Positions 55,401 through 63,957 of a DNA stretch of 64,000 nucleotides are shown piece after piece. The notes under the pieces were generated by a model, which searched no databases, was not told the origin of the DNA, and was given only the letters and a program-made list of their open reading frames with translations. Position 1 is the first letter of the stretch, and each line of letters starts with the position of its first letter. This DNA is from Streptomyces actuosus (GTDB taxonomy: Bacteria > Actinomycetota > Actinomycetes > Streptomycetales > Streptomycetaceae): assembly GCF_016921115.1 (NCBI RefSeq), contig NZ_JAFFZS010000024.1, positions 54,421 to 118,420 of the forward strand, read 5' to 3'. The translations under genes and the position numbers were made by a program.

Positions 55401-56404
55401 AAGCGTTCCGGTCCGCGTGGGCAACGACCCCGCAGTTCCGGCAGATGAAGAGGGCCTGGTCGACCCGGTTCTTCTTGTCGACGTGCCCGCACTCGCAGCA
55501 CGTCTGCGAGGTGTAGGCGGGGTCGACGTGAACCACGGGCACGCCTGCGCGGCGTGCCTTGTACGCGATGAACCCTCCGAGCTGGGCGAAGGCCCAGGAG
55601 TGGAGCGTGACCCGTTGGGGCTTGCGGAGCCGTACCCTCTGCCGGACGCCGCCCAGGTCTTCCAGGGCGATTCCGGCCGAGGTGCGTTCAGCCTCGGCCA
55701 CGATCGTTTTCGCGATGACGTGGTTGGTGTCGGAAGCATGGCGCTGCTCGCGCCGGTTGCGCCTCCTCAGTAGCCGCTTGGCGGACTTGGTGCCCTTGCG
55801 CTGGAGCTTGGCGCGTAGATCGCCGTGGCGTTTGCGGTGCCGGTTCAGGTCGCGCCCGGCGGCCTGGTAGCCGGTGGACGTGGTGGCGATGTCGACGACG
55901 CCGAGGTCGACGCCGATGAACCCGTCGGGCTCGTAACTCTTCTCCTCGGGGACCTCGCAGGTGGCGATCAAGTAGAACACGCCGTCGCGTTCCACCAGAT
56001 CCGATTCGCCCTGTCGGTGCTCGCGCAGCATCTTGAGGCTGTCGGCGGAGCAGGCGAACCGCACACCCCGAATGCGTCCGGCGGTGGTCCAGATGGACAC
56101 CGTCTGCGCGTCGTACTGCCGGCTCAGGCACCGGTCGTCGTACGGTTGGGCTGCCTCGGGCCGAAAGGCGATGGGCTTGGACTCGGCCTTCCTGCGCCGC
56201 TTCGAGCCCGGTCTGCCGAGGTTCCCCGCCTTGATGTTGGCCTTGAGCGTCGTGTAAGCGTCGCGGACCTTCTTGATGGTGTGCTGGGCCGCTTGCGCCC
56301 CCAACCCCCTCGTCTTCAACTCCGCGTAGGTGTGCCTGCGCAGCTCGTACTCGCGCGGCACACCCTGCTCGAACGCCACCGCCGACACCCGGTTCGCGGC
56401 CTCG
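55249..56404 (-). mobile_element. Truncated TnpB-type (IS605/IS1341-like) element
   Basis: About 1.16 kb inserted in the amylase gene, read on the minus strand. It contains a tnpB gene and a hairpin-rich right end, but no tnpA. The tnpB-start end is missing: TnpB homology meets amylase sequence directly near 56404-56406. The right end borders amylase codon 102 at 55248, beginning TTGAT (55249-55253) on the plus strand followed by a perfect CCGGTCC-TGAA-GGACCGG hairpin. Confidence 0.8.
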
Positions 56405-56406
56405 TT
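55327..56406 (-). pseudogene. tnpB: TnpB RNA-guided nuclease, N-terminally truncated
   Basis: About 359 codons of TnpB remain, from NEAANRVSAVAFEQGVPREY to the TAA at 55327. The frame runs on upstream only through antisense amylase sequence, so about 20-30 original N-terminal residues are lost. The RuvC triad is intact: Asp in FIGVDLGVVDIATT, Glu in GIALEDLGGVRQ, Asp in AHADRNASHNIA; the zinc ribbon is CCECG...CRNCG. TnpB proteins are omega-RNA-guided DNA endonucleases that promote element retention. With the N-terminus gone, activity is doubtful unless an internal GTG start suffices. Confidence 0.85.
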
Positions 56407-57048
56407 CTCCTCGATGGTGTCCGCCTGCCACGCGGCGGGCGTCAAGGTGTACGTCGACGCCGTCGTCAACCACACCTCCGCCCAGACCGGCACGGGCTAC
56501 AACGGCACGACGGTCACCGATAAGTACGACACCCCGGACTACGACTACTCCGGCTACCACCACCCCGGCGACGGCTACTGCTGCGACGAGGACGGGATCA
56601 TCGACGACTGGCCGAACCTGTCCGAGTTGCAGAACTGCGGACTCCTCGGCCTGCCCGACCTGAGGACCGGCGACGACTCGGTCCGCGGCCGGATCGCCGG
56701 CTACCTCAACAAGCTTCTGGCGGCCGGCGTCGACGGCTTCCGCGTCTACGCCGCCAGGCACATCCCGGAGGCCGACCTCGCGGCCGTCGAGGCCGAACGG
56801 GACAACACCGCGGCGGGCACGGCCCCGTACGTCTTCCAGGAGGTCTACCCCGGCTCGGCCCCGCAGCCGAGCGACTACTACGCCTCCGGCGACGTCCTGG
56901 ACATCACCTACGCGAACAGGCTCAAGTCCGCCTTCCAGGGCAACGTCAGCGACCTCGCGTCGCTGTCGTCCTCCGGCATCCTGCCGGCCGCGAACTCGGT
57001 GTCGTTCGTGACCAACCACGACACCGAACGCAACGGACTGCACCTGTC

Positions 57049-57168
57049 CTACAGCGCCCTGGCTCCCGCCTCGGCCTCCTCGTACCTGCCGTCCTTCCAG
57101 AGCCCTGCCACGCGCTCCAGGGCGGCTGCCCGGCGTGCGCGGCCGCTTCTCATCCGTGCGACGTTCAT
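57049..57168 (-). pseudogene. Fragment of a repeat-protein gene abutting the amylase remnant
   Basis: Minus-strand 39 codons read MNVARMRSGRARRAAALERV then AGLWKDGRYEEAEAGARAL, resembling the start of streptomycete tetratricopeptide proteins, and end at a chance stop exactly where amylase homology ends. It suggests a deletion joined the amylase 3' side to the 5' end of another gene. Short, so the family call is tentative. Confidence 0.3.
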
Positions 57169-57227
57169 GGCCGGTGAGGTTACGCCAGGGGAACCGGAGC
57201 CGATCAGTGCGGTGGGGACGGGGCAGA

Positions 57228-57254
57228 GCCCGCCACCGCTTCCCGGTGGCGGGC
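57228..57254 (-). terminator. Terminator of aglA
   Basis: A 10-bp perfect stem (57228-57237 with 57245-57254) with a 7-base loop, 22 bases beyond the aglA stop codon. Confidence 0.75.
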
Positions 57255-57276
57255 CCTGCGTCCTGGTCGCCGGGTG

Positions 57277-58956
57277 TCAGGCCCCGGTGAACCACACCGT
57301 GGTGTCGGCGGGCACCTTCGTCTCGTCGCCCGCGGCGAAGACCTCACCGCTGGCGATCAGCACACGGCCGTACGCGGGGCTCGTCACCGCCTCACCGGTG
57401 GTGTTGGCGACGCAGACGAAGTCGCCGCGGCGGAAGGCGAGGACGCCCTCGGGCGCGCGCAGCCACTCCACCGACTCCCCCGCGCCGAGGTCGCGCTCGG
57501 TGCGGCGCACGGCGAGCGCCGTGCGGTAGAGCTCCAGCGTCGAGCCGGGCGCGCCGGTCTGCGCCTCGACGCTCAGCTCGGCCCACTCGGCCGGCTGGGG
57601 CAGCCAGCTGCCGCCGCTGCCGAAGCCGTACGAGGACCCGGCGCGGGTCCACGGGATCGGTACCCGGCAGCCGTCGCGGAAGCCGTCCTGGCCCGCGCCA
57701 CGGAAGTAGGCGGGGTCCTGGCGGACCGCGTCGGGCAGGTCGACGACGTCCGGCAGACCCAGTTCCTCGCCCTGGTAGACGTAGGCCGAACCGGGCAACG
57801 CGAGCATCAGCAGGGTCGCCGCGCGGGCCCGGCGCAGGCCCAGCTCGCGGTCGCCGGCCAGGCGGATCTGGGTACCGAGGCCGGGCGGGTTGGCGAAGCG
57901 GGTGGCGTGCCGGGTCACGTCGTGGTTGGAGAGCACCCAGGTGGCGGGGGCGCCGACCGGGCGCATCGCCTCCAGGGTGAGGTCGATGACGGTCCGCAGC
58001 TCCTCGGCGTCCCAGCCCGTCGACAGGTACTGGAAGTTGAAGGCCTGGTGCAGCTCGTCGGGGCGGACGTAGTTGGCGGTGCGCTCGACGGTCGGGGTCC
58101 AGGCCTCGGCCACGAAGATGCGCTCGCCGGCGTACTCGTCGAGGACGGTGCGCCACTGCCGGTAGACGGCGTGCACACCGTCCTGGTCGAAGAACGGCAT
58201 GACATCGTTGCCCAGCAGTTTCAGCTGTTCGTGCGAACCCAGGTCGGGCAGTCCGTCCGCCTTGACCAGGCCGTGGGCGACGTCGATGCGGAAGCCGTCG
58301 ACGCCCATGTCGAGCCAGAAGCGCAGGATGGAGCGGAACTCGTCGCCGACGGCCGGGTGCTCCCAGTTGAAGTCGGGCTGCTCCGGGGCGAACAGGTGCA
58401 GGTACCACTCGCCGGGCGAGCCGTCGGGTTCGGTGACGCGGGTCCAGGCCGGGCCGCCGAAGATGGACTCCCAGTCGTTGGGCGGGAGTTCGCCGTCCGC
58501 GCCCTTGCCGGGCCGGAAGTGGTAGCGCTCGCGCAGCGGGGAGCCGGGGCCCTCGGCGATCGCACGCCGGAACCACTCGTGCTGGTCGGAGGAGTGGTTG
58601 GGGACCAGGTCGACGATGATCCGCAGGCCGTGCCCGTGGGCGTCGCGGATGAGCGCGTCGGCGTCGAGCAGGTTGCCGAACATCGGGTCGACGGCGCGGT
58701 AGTCGGCGACGTCGTAACCGGCGTCGGCCTGCGGGGAGGCGTAGAAGGGGCTGAGCCACACGGCGTCGACGCCCAGGTCGCGCAGGTAGGGAAGTCGGGA
58801 GCGTACGCCCTCCAGGTCGCCCATGCCGTCGCCGTTGCTGTCGGCGAAGCTGCGCGGATAGACCTGGTAGATCACCGCGTCCCGCCACCAGTCACGGCGC
58901 TGGGCCACGGTGGCGAGGGCGGAGTTCGGTGCCGGGTCGGCGGAGTGCTGGGTCAT
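57277..58956 (-). CDS. aglA: Intracellular GH13 alpha-glucosidase
   Basis: 559 aa from the ATG at 58954-58956, behind AAGGAAG. There is no signal peptide. GH13 oligo-1,4/1,6-glucosidase features: WWRDAVIYQVYPRSFADSNG, IIVDLVPNHSS, nucleophile Asp in DGFRIDVAHGLVK, acid Glu in RIFVAEAWTPT and LSNHDVTRHATRF. It hydrolyses imported maltose and maltodextrins to glucose. It follows malG with a 151-bp gap that contains a strong hairpin, so it can be uncoupled from the transporter genes. Confidence 0.93.
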   Translation of the reverse strand: MTQHSADPAPNSALATVAQRRDWWRDAVIYQVYPRSFADSNGDGMGDLEGVRSRLPYLRDLGVDAVWLSPFYASPQADAGYDVADYRAVDPMFGNLLDADALIRDAHGHGLRIIVDLVPNHSSDQHEWFRRAIAEGPGSPLRERYHFRPGKGADGELPPNDWESIFGGPAWTRVTEPDGSPGEWYLHLFAPEQPDFNWEHPAVGDEFRSILRFWLDMGVDGFRIDVAHGLVKADGLPDLGSHEQLKLLGNDVMPFFDQDGVHAVYRQWRTVLDEYAGERIFVAEAWTPTVERTANYVRPDELHQAFNFQYLSTGWDAEELRTVIDLTLEAMRPVGAPATWVLSNHDVTRHATRFANPPGLGTQIRLAGDRELGLRRARAATLLMLALPGSAYVYQGEELGLPDVVDLPDAVRQDPAYFRGAGQDGFRDGCRVPIPWTRAGSSYGFGSGGSWLPQPAEWAELSVEAQTGAPGSTLELYRTALAVRRTERDLGAGESVEWLRAPEGVLAFRRGDFVCVANTTGEAVTSPAYGRVLIASGEVFAAGDETKVPADTTVWFTGA

Positions 58957-59019
58957 GGCTTCCTTGATGCGTTAGGGAAACGCGGTCATCGGTCGGTGGG
59001 GGGAGCGGGGCGGGAGACG

Positions 59020-59065
59020 AGGCGGTCGCGGTGACGGCGGGGTCGGATGGTCACCGCGACCGCCT
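59020..59065 (-). terminator. Hairpin between malG and aglA
   Basis: A 16-bp perfect stem (59020-59035 with 59050-59065) with a 14-base loop, 42 bases after the malG stop codon. It may end or attenuate the malEFG transcript, or protect its 3' end from decay. Confidence 0.7.
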
Positions 59066-59107
59066 ACCCGCGCGTTGGGGCGCGCGGGAGCCCTCGGCTG
59101 ACGGCGG

Positions 59108-60016
59108 TCAGCCCTTGGTGCCGCCGGCGGTGAGGCCGGTCACCAGGTTCTTCTGCACGAGGTAGAAGAAGGCGGAGACCGGTATCGCGATCAGCACCGC
59201 GGTGGCGGCCATCAGGTTGCGCTGGGCGTCGTGCTCGCTGATGAAGCTCTGGAGGCCGACGGCGAGCGTGTACTTGCTGTCGTCCAGCATGAAGGTGGTG
59301 GCGAAGGCGACCTCGCCGAAGGCCGTGATGAAGCTGTAGAAGCCGGCGACCGCCAGGCCCGGGCGGGCCAGCGGCAGGATCAGCCGCGTGAACGTGCCGA
59401 GGGGGGTGAGCCCGTCGACGCGTCCGGCCTCGTCGATCTCGAAGGGGATGGTGTCGAAGTAGCCCTTGAGCAGCCAGGCGCAGTACGGCACCGCGGTCGA
59501 GCAGTAGATGAGGATGAGGCCGAGGTAGCTGTCGACGAGACGGAGCTCGGAGAGGATCTGGTACATCGGCACCATCAGCACGGCCACCGGGAACATCTGC
59601 GTGATCAGCAGGATCCACATGAACTTGCGGTAGCCGGCGAAGCGCATCCGCGAGACGGCGTAGCCGGTGGTGGCGGCGATCATGACGCCGATGACGGTGG
59701 TGCCGAGCGAGACGATCATCGAACTCTTGAGCCAGTCGAAGAAGTTCGTGTGCTGGATCACGAAGGAGTAGTTGTCCAGCGACATCTTGCCCCAGATCTT
59801 CCCGGGGTGCAGGTAGTCGTCCTTGTCCGGGCCGAGGGAGAGGAAGACCAGCCAGGCGACGGGGAAGAGGGCGATCACGCTCGCGAGAACCAGCAGGCCG
59901 TGGGAGGCGAGGGTGAGGACGGGTCCGCGCTGGCCGCGCCCGCGGGCCTTGCGGGGCGGGGCCGCCGCAGAGGTCTCGGCCACGGGGGCGGAGTTCGGTG
60001 CGGTCGTGGTGCTCAT
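59108..60016 (-). CDS. malG: Maltose/maltodextrin ABC permease MalG
   Basis: 302 aa from the ATG at 60014-60016, behind CAGGAG. A cytoplasmic N-terminus of ~40 residues and six membrane helices; the ABC-permease EAA loop is EIDEAGRVDGLTPLGTFTRL with the expected Gly and the following I-LP. It is the second channel subunit with MalF, energised by a shared ATPase (MsiK in Streptomyces), which is not encoded here. 16 bp after malF. Confidence 0.95.
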   Translation of the reverse strand: MSTTTAPNSAPVAETSAAAPPRKARGRGQRGPVLTLASHGLLVLASVIALFPVAWLVFLSLGPDKDDYLHPGKIWGKMSLDNYSFVIQHTNFFDWLKSSMIVSLGTTVIGVMIAATTGYAVSRMRFAGYRKFMWILLITQMFPVAVLMVPMYQILSELRLVDSYLGLILIYCSTAVPYCAWLLKGYFDTIPFEIDEAGRVDGLTPLGTFTRLILPLARPGLAVAGFYSFITAFGEVAFATTFMLDDSKYTLAVGLQSFISEHDAQRNLMAATAVLIAIPVSAFFYLVQKNLVTGLTAGGTKG

Positions 60017-60032
60017 GAGGGGAACTCCTGCC

Positions 60033-60983
60033 TCAGATCGCGAGCTGCTGCTCGTTGCGGTTGAGCCAGCGGCGGTAGAAGGACGTGAAGACGACGAGGA
60101 TGGCCAGCAGCAGCATGCCGTAGCTGGCGGACTCGGCGAACTCACGCGGCTGCTGTCCGAAGCCGAGGAAGTAGGCCCAGGTGACGAGGATCTGGGCGTC
60201 CGGTGCCGAGTTCTTGCCGAACAGCAGGAAGATGACGGCGAACTGGTTGAAGGTCCAGATGATGCCGAGCAGGACCACCGTGGAGCTGACGGACCGCAGG
60301 CCGGGCAGGGTGACGTAGCGGAACCGCTGCCAGGCGGTGGCGCCGTCCATCTCGGCCGCCTCGTACAGCGTGGCGTCGATGGACTGCAGGCCGCCGAGGA
60401 GCGAGACCATCATGAACGGGACACCGCACCAGGTGTTGACCATGATCGCGGCGAACCGCTGCCAGAAGGTGTCCTCCAGCCAGCCCGGCGCGGGCAGGTG
60501 CAGGAAGTCCAGGAAGGAGTTGATGACGCCGCCGTCGGCGAGCATGATGCGCCAGCCGAAGACGGTGACGAAGGTGGGCACCGCCCAGGGCACGATCAGC
60601 ATGAGCCGGTAGAAGGTCCGTCCGCGCAGCTTCTGGTTGAGCAGCAGGGCCAGGCCGAGGCCGATCGAGTAGTGCAGGGCGACGCACAGCGCCGTCCACA
60701 CGATGGTCCAGATGAAGTGCGACCAGAAGCGGTCGTAGGCGGTCGGACCGAAGAGGATGTCCTTGTAGTTGTCCAGACCGATGAACCTGTAGGTGGCGTC
60801 GATGTGGTTGACGCCGATCGTGCGGGCGGTGTTGAGGCTGTCCGCGTCGGTGAGCGTGAGGTAGAAGCCGTACACCAGGGGATAGAGCACGAGGACGCCG
60901 AGCACGACGGCCACAGGCGCGATCATGGCGTAGGCGTACCAGTTCTTCTGGTAGCTGTGCTTGAGACGTTGGACCACGGTCAT
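60033..60983 (-). CDS. malF: Maltose/maltodextrin ABC permease MalF
   Basis: 316 aa from the ATG at 60981-60983 (a GTG four codons upstream is less likely as it touches the GAAGG). Six to seven membrane helices, starting NWYAYAMIAPVAVVLGVLVL; EAA loop: LYEAAEMDGATAWQRFRYVT followed by LPGL. It forms the channel with MalG. It follows malE after a 100-bp gap holding a large hairpin. Confidence 0.95.
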   Translation of the reverse strand: MTVVQRLKHSYQKNWYAYAMIAPVAVVLGVLVLYPLVYGFYLTLTDADSLNTARTIGVNHIDATYRFIGLDNYKDILFGPTAYDRFWSHFIWTIVWTALCVALHYSIGLGLALLLNQKLRGRTFYRLMLIVPWAVPTFVTVFGWRIMLADGGVINSFLDFLHLPAPGWLEDTFWQRFAAIMVNTWCGVPFMMVSLLGGLQSIDATLYEAAEMDGATAWQRFRYVTLPGLRSVSSTVVLLGIIWTFNQFAVIFLLFGKNSAPDAQILVTWAYFLGFGQQPREFAESASYGMLLLAILVVFTSFYRRWLNRNEQQLAI

Positions 60984-61028
60984 GGTTCTCGGCACCTTCG
61001 GAAAGATCAGGGAGTACGGCGCACAGCC

Positions 61029-61078
61029 GGTGGCCGCCGGACCCCTCCCCCTGCTCGCGGGGAGATCCGGCGGCCACC
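61029..61078 (-). terminator. Hairpin between malE and malF
   Basis: A 13-bp perfect stem (61029-61041 with 61066-61078) and an inner CCCC...GGGG pairing, starting 6 bases beyond the malE stop codon. Such hairpins in binding-protein operons usually let more malE than malFG mRNA build up, by attenuation or 3'-end protection. Confidence 0.65.
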
Positions 61079-61083
61079 CGGGC

Positions 61084-62364
61084 TCACTTGCTGTAGTCCG
61101 GCACCAGCTTGGCGATGGCGACCTCGGCGTTGCTCAGGCCCTTGTCGAGGGACTCCTTGCCGCCGGCGATCTTCGGGAGCTCGGTGTCGAGCGGACCCCA
61201 CAGGGAGCTGTACTCCGGCAGCGCCGGGCGCGGCTGGGCGGCGGGCAGGACCGTCTGGTAGCCGGCGATGCCCGGGTCGGCCTTGACCTCGGCGGTGTAG
61301 GCGTCGTCGCGGGTGGGCAGCGTGGAGTTCTTCAGCGCGATCTGCGTCTGGGACTTCGCGGAGGCCATGAAATTGACGAACTTCAGCGCGGCCTTCTGGT
61401 GGGCGGCGTCCGAGCCGGCGTAGACCGACAGGTTGTGGCCGCCGGTCGGGGCACCGGCCTTGCCGCTGGAACCGGCCGGGACGGTGGCGATGCCCAGGTT
61501 GTTCTTGTCCTGGAACGCCGAGCCCTTGTAGAAGTTGGTGATCTCCCACGGGCCCTGGATGATCGCGGCGACCTTGCCGTTGACGAACGCGTCCTGGATG
61601 TGCGCGTAGGCGTCGGCGGTGGTGTCGGCCTTGTGCAGGCCCTTGCCGTCGAACGTGCTCAGCCAGGTGCCGTACGCCTTCTTCGCGGCGTCCGAGTTCA
61701 CGGTGATCTTCTTGGCGGACGCGTCGACCGTGTCCGTGCCCTCGCCGTACAGGAACGACTGGGCGTAGTAGGCCTGGGTGGAGCCCCAGTAGCCGTCGAC
61801 GCCCGTCTTGTCCTTGACGACGGCGGCGTCCTTCTTCAGCTCGTCCCAGGTCTTGGGGGCCTCGGTGATGCCGGCCTTGGCGAAGAGCGCCTTGTTGTAG
61901 ACCAGCGCGAGGGTGTCGGTGACCAGCGGCACGCCGTAGGTCTTGCCCTCGTACTGGGCCTGTTCCATGAGGTTGGGCTGGAACTTGTCCTTGTCCGCCA
62001 GCGCCTCGGTGCCGTCCAGCGGCAGGAAGTAGCCCTTCTTCGCGAAGGCGGGCGTCCAGCCCACCTCGGAGCGCAGTACGTCCGGCGCCCCCGAGGAGCC
62101 GGCAGCGGTGTCGAACTTGTTCTGGGCCTGGTCGAACTGGACGTTGACGTACTTGACCTTGACGTCCTTGTTCGCGGCCTCGAACTCCTTGATCAGAGCC
62201 TGGTAGGTCGGCGCCTCGTTGGTCGCGTTCGAGGTGTCCCACCAGGTGATCGTGACCGGCCCGTCGGCCTTGTCGCCCTTGTCGCCGCTGTCACTGCCGC
62301 CGCAGGCCGTCGCCGCCAGGGCGAGGGACGCCACGAGCGCGGAGGCCGCTATGCCACGCCGCAT
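61084..62364 (-). CDS. malE: Maltose/maltodextrin-binding lipoprotein MalE
   Basis: 426 aa from the ATG at 62362-62364, behind AAGGAGAA. A lipobox (LALAATAC, Cys 21) anchors it outside the membrane. A type 1 extracellular solute-binding protein: VTITWWDTSNATNEAPTYQA, SSGAPDVLRSEVGWTPAFAK, YGVPLVTDTLALVYNKALFA, AAIIQGPWEITNF, GGHNLSVYAGS. It delivers maltodextrins, released by the extracellular amylopullulanase, to MalFG. Confidence 0.95.
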   Translation of the reverse strand: MRRGIAASALVASLALAATACGGSDSGDKGDKADGPVTITWWDTSNATNEAPTYQALIKEFEAANKDVKVKYVNVQFDQAQNKFDTAAGSSGAPDVLRSEVGWTPAFAKKGYFLPLDGTEALADKDKFQPNLMEQAQYEGKTYGVPLVTDTLALVYNKALFAKAGITEAPKTWDELKKDAAVVKDKTGVDGYWGSTQAYYAQSFLYGEGTDTVDASAKKITVNSDAAKKAYGTWLSTFDGKGLHKADTTADAYAHIQDAFVNGKVAAIIQGPWEITNFYKGSAFQDKNNLGIATVPAGSSGKAGAPTGGHNLSVYAGSDAAHQKAALKFVNFMASAKSQTQIALKNSTLPTRDDAYTAEVKADPGIAGYQTVLPAAQPRPALPEYSSLWGPLDTELPKIAGGKESLDKGLSNAEVAIAKLVPDYSK

Positions 62365-62499
62365 GAGTTCTCCTTGAGGGTGAAGCCCGATGGTGCAGGG
62401 GGGCCATCCCGTTGTGCCGTCCCTGCCGACTCGCCGACCGCGTCTTCGCCGCCGTCGGGCGACTCGGAACGTAACAGCCATGTAAGCGACGCGAAAGAC

Positions 62500-62520
62500 C
62501 TTGCAGAAAAAAAGTGCAAG
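62500..62520. promoter_or_regulatory. MalR operator candidate upstream of malE
   Basis: CTTGCA-n9-TGCAAG, a perfect inverted repeat across an A-rich spacer, 136 bases above the malE ATG. CTTGCA/TGCAAG half-sites are known MalR targets in Streptomyces. Confidence 0.65.
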
Positions 62521-62614
62521 AGATCTCGGAAGTTACCCGGGCGTGACCGGGTCTCGACCGGCGCGAGACCGCTGTGAGACTGTTGTATTCCAGGGATCGC
62601 GCAGGCAGGGCAGG

Positions 62615-62656
62615 CTTGTGCAAGACTCTGAAATCTCTTGCCATCGATTGCACGAG
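62615..62656. promoter_or_regulatory. Further MalR-type sites between malE and malR
   Basis: CTTGTGCAAG (62615-62624) is a perfect 10-bp palindrome; CTTGCCATCGATTGCACGAG (62637-62656) is an imperfect one. Both lie about 100-140 bases above the malR start. They may give autoregulation and joint control of malE. Nothing else was seen in this 393-bp gap except A-rich tracts and TACAGT (62744-62749), which could be a -10 for a leaderless malR transcript. Confidence 0.5.
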
Positions 62657-62757
62657 GGAGCGCAATGCCGCAGCAGCCCGCCGCGGGCCGTCCGATCGCC
62701 CGCACCCGGCGCCCGATTGGTGTGCAAAGAGACATCCGACCGGTACAGTCCGGTGCC

Positions 62758-63792
62758 GTGACCACACGGCTTGCCGACATCGCTGCGCAGGCGGGGGTGA
62801 GCGAAGCGACTGTCAGCCGGGTCCTCAACGGGAAGCCGGGCGTCGCCGCCACCACCCGCCAATCCGTGCTGGCCGCGCTCGACGTCCTCGGCTACGAGCG
62901 CCCCGTACGGCTGCGCCAGCGCAGCGCCGGCCTGGTCGGGCTGATCACCCCCGAGCTGGAGAACCCCATATTCCCGGCCCTGGCCCAGGTCATCGGCCAG
63001 GCGCTGACCCGCCAGGGCTACACCCCCGTGCTGGCCACCCAGACCCCTGGAGGGTCGACGGAGGACGAGCTGACGGAGATGCTCGTCGACCGCGGGGTGG
63101 CCGGCATCATCTACGTCTCCGGGCTGCACGCCGACACCACCGCCGACATGCAGCGCTACGAGCAGTTGCGGGCCCAGGGCGTGCCCTTCGTCCTGATCGA
63201 CGGCTTCTCGCCGAAGGTGGAGGCCCCCTTCATCTCCCCCGACGACCGCGCGGCCATGACGCTGGCGGTCACGCACCTGGCCTCCCTGGGGCACACCCGC
63301 ATCGGCCTGGCCCTGGGCCCCAAGCGGTTCGTGCCGGTCCAGCGCAAGATCGAGGGCTTCGTGCGCGCCGTGCAGGACCAGCTCGGCCTGGCTCCGGAGA
63401 CGACCGAGGCGGAGCTGATCCAGCACTCGCTGTACACCCTGGAGGGTGGGCAGGCCGCCACGACGGCGCTCATCGAGCGGAACTGCACGGCGGTGGTCTG
63501 CGCCAGCGACATGATGGCGCTGGGCGCGATACGGGCCGCCCGGCAGCGGGGACTGGAGGTCCCCCGGGACATCTCCGTCGTCGGCTTCGACGACTCCCCG
63601 CTGATCGCTTTCACCGACCCGCCGCTGACGACGATCCGCAAGCCGGTGCCGGCGATGGGACAGGCCGCGGTGCGCACCCTGCTGGAGGAGATCGGCGGGA
63701 CGCCCGCCCCGCACAGCGAGTTCGTGTTCATGCCGGAGCTGGTGGTGCGCGGGTCGACGGCGTCGGCACCCAGGGACCGCAACCGCGCCTAG
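62758..63792 (+). CDS. malR: LacI-family maltose regulator MalR
   Basis: 344 aa from the GTG at 62758, where the LacI headpiece begins (VTTRLADIAAQAGVSEATVS, RVLNGKPGVAATTRQSVLAA). The upstream in-frame codons are unlike the family. The periplasmic-binding-type effector domain follows (GLVGLITPELENPIFPALAQ, GIIYVSGLHAD, VCASDMMALGAIRAARQRGL, SVVGFDDSPLIAFTDPPLTT). In Streptomyces MalR/Reg1 represses malEFG and amylase genes; maltodextrins relieve it. No clear Shine-Dalgarno. Confidence 0.93.
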   Translation: MTTRLADIAAQAGVSEATVSRVLNGKPGVAATTRQSVLAALDVLGYERPVRLRQRSAGLVGLITPELENPIFPALAQVIGQALTRQGYTPVLATQTPGGSTEDELTEMLVDRGVAGIIYVSGLHADTTADMQRYEQLRAQGVPFVLIDGFSPKVEAPFISPDDRAAMTLAVTHLASLGHTRIGLALGPKRFVPVQRKIEGFVRAVQDQLGLAPETTEAELIQHSLYTLEGGQAATTALIERNCTAVVCASDMMALGAIRAARQRGLEVPRDISVVGFDDSPLIAFTDPPLTTIRKPVPAMGQAAVRTLLEEIGGTPAPHSEFVFMPELVVRGSTASAPRDRNRA

Positions 63793-63957
63793 TGCCGCAC
63801 CAGGCAACGTTCGCCCCGTCGCGACGCCCGGCACGCACTCTCGCTGCACCGGACGAAAGCCCGAGTACATCCAGTACGAGGGCTTCCGGCCGGCACACCG
63901 AGAGCACGCACCGGACGCCGCTCCTTGACGGGCGAACGTTGCCTGCCGCGGCACTAG
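63789..63957. repeat. Long-palindrome repeat copy B, MITE-like
   Basis: 169 bp with 28-base terminal inverted repeats (63789-63816 and 63930-63957) that differ at only two positions and begin and end with CTAG. Inside is the core shared with copy A (35358-35521), centred on AAGCCCGAGTAC ... GTACGAGGGCTT. The left CTAG contains the malR stop codon, so it also forms the 3' end of that gene and could stop transcription. Confidence 0.75.

Larger units (their letters stand above)
54943..57052 (+). pseudogene. Secreted alpha-amylase gene, interrupted and decayed
   Basis: The 5' piece (54943-55248) codes for a signal peptide and the first amylase residues (ANLWEWNWNSVAAECTDVLG, PHYYRWDVYQPYSYNVT). 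It breaks into an inserted element and resumes at about 56405 with SSMVSACHAAGVKVYVDAVV NHT, GLPDLRTGDDSVRG, GVDGFRVYAARHIPEADL, VFQEVYPG and VTNHDTERNG, in GH13 order. About 8 codons at the junction are lost, the catalytic nucleophile Asp of FRxDAAxH is Tyr (TAC), and the gene stops after about 57052 without its C-terminal and starch-binding parts. Not functional. Confidence 0.9.
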
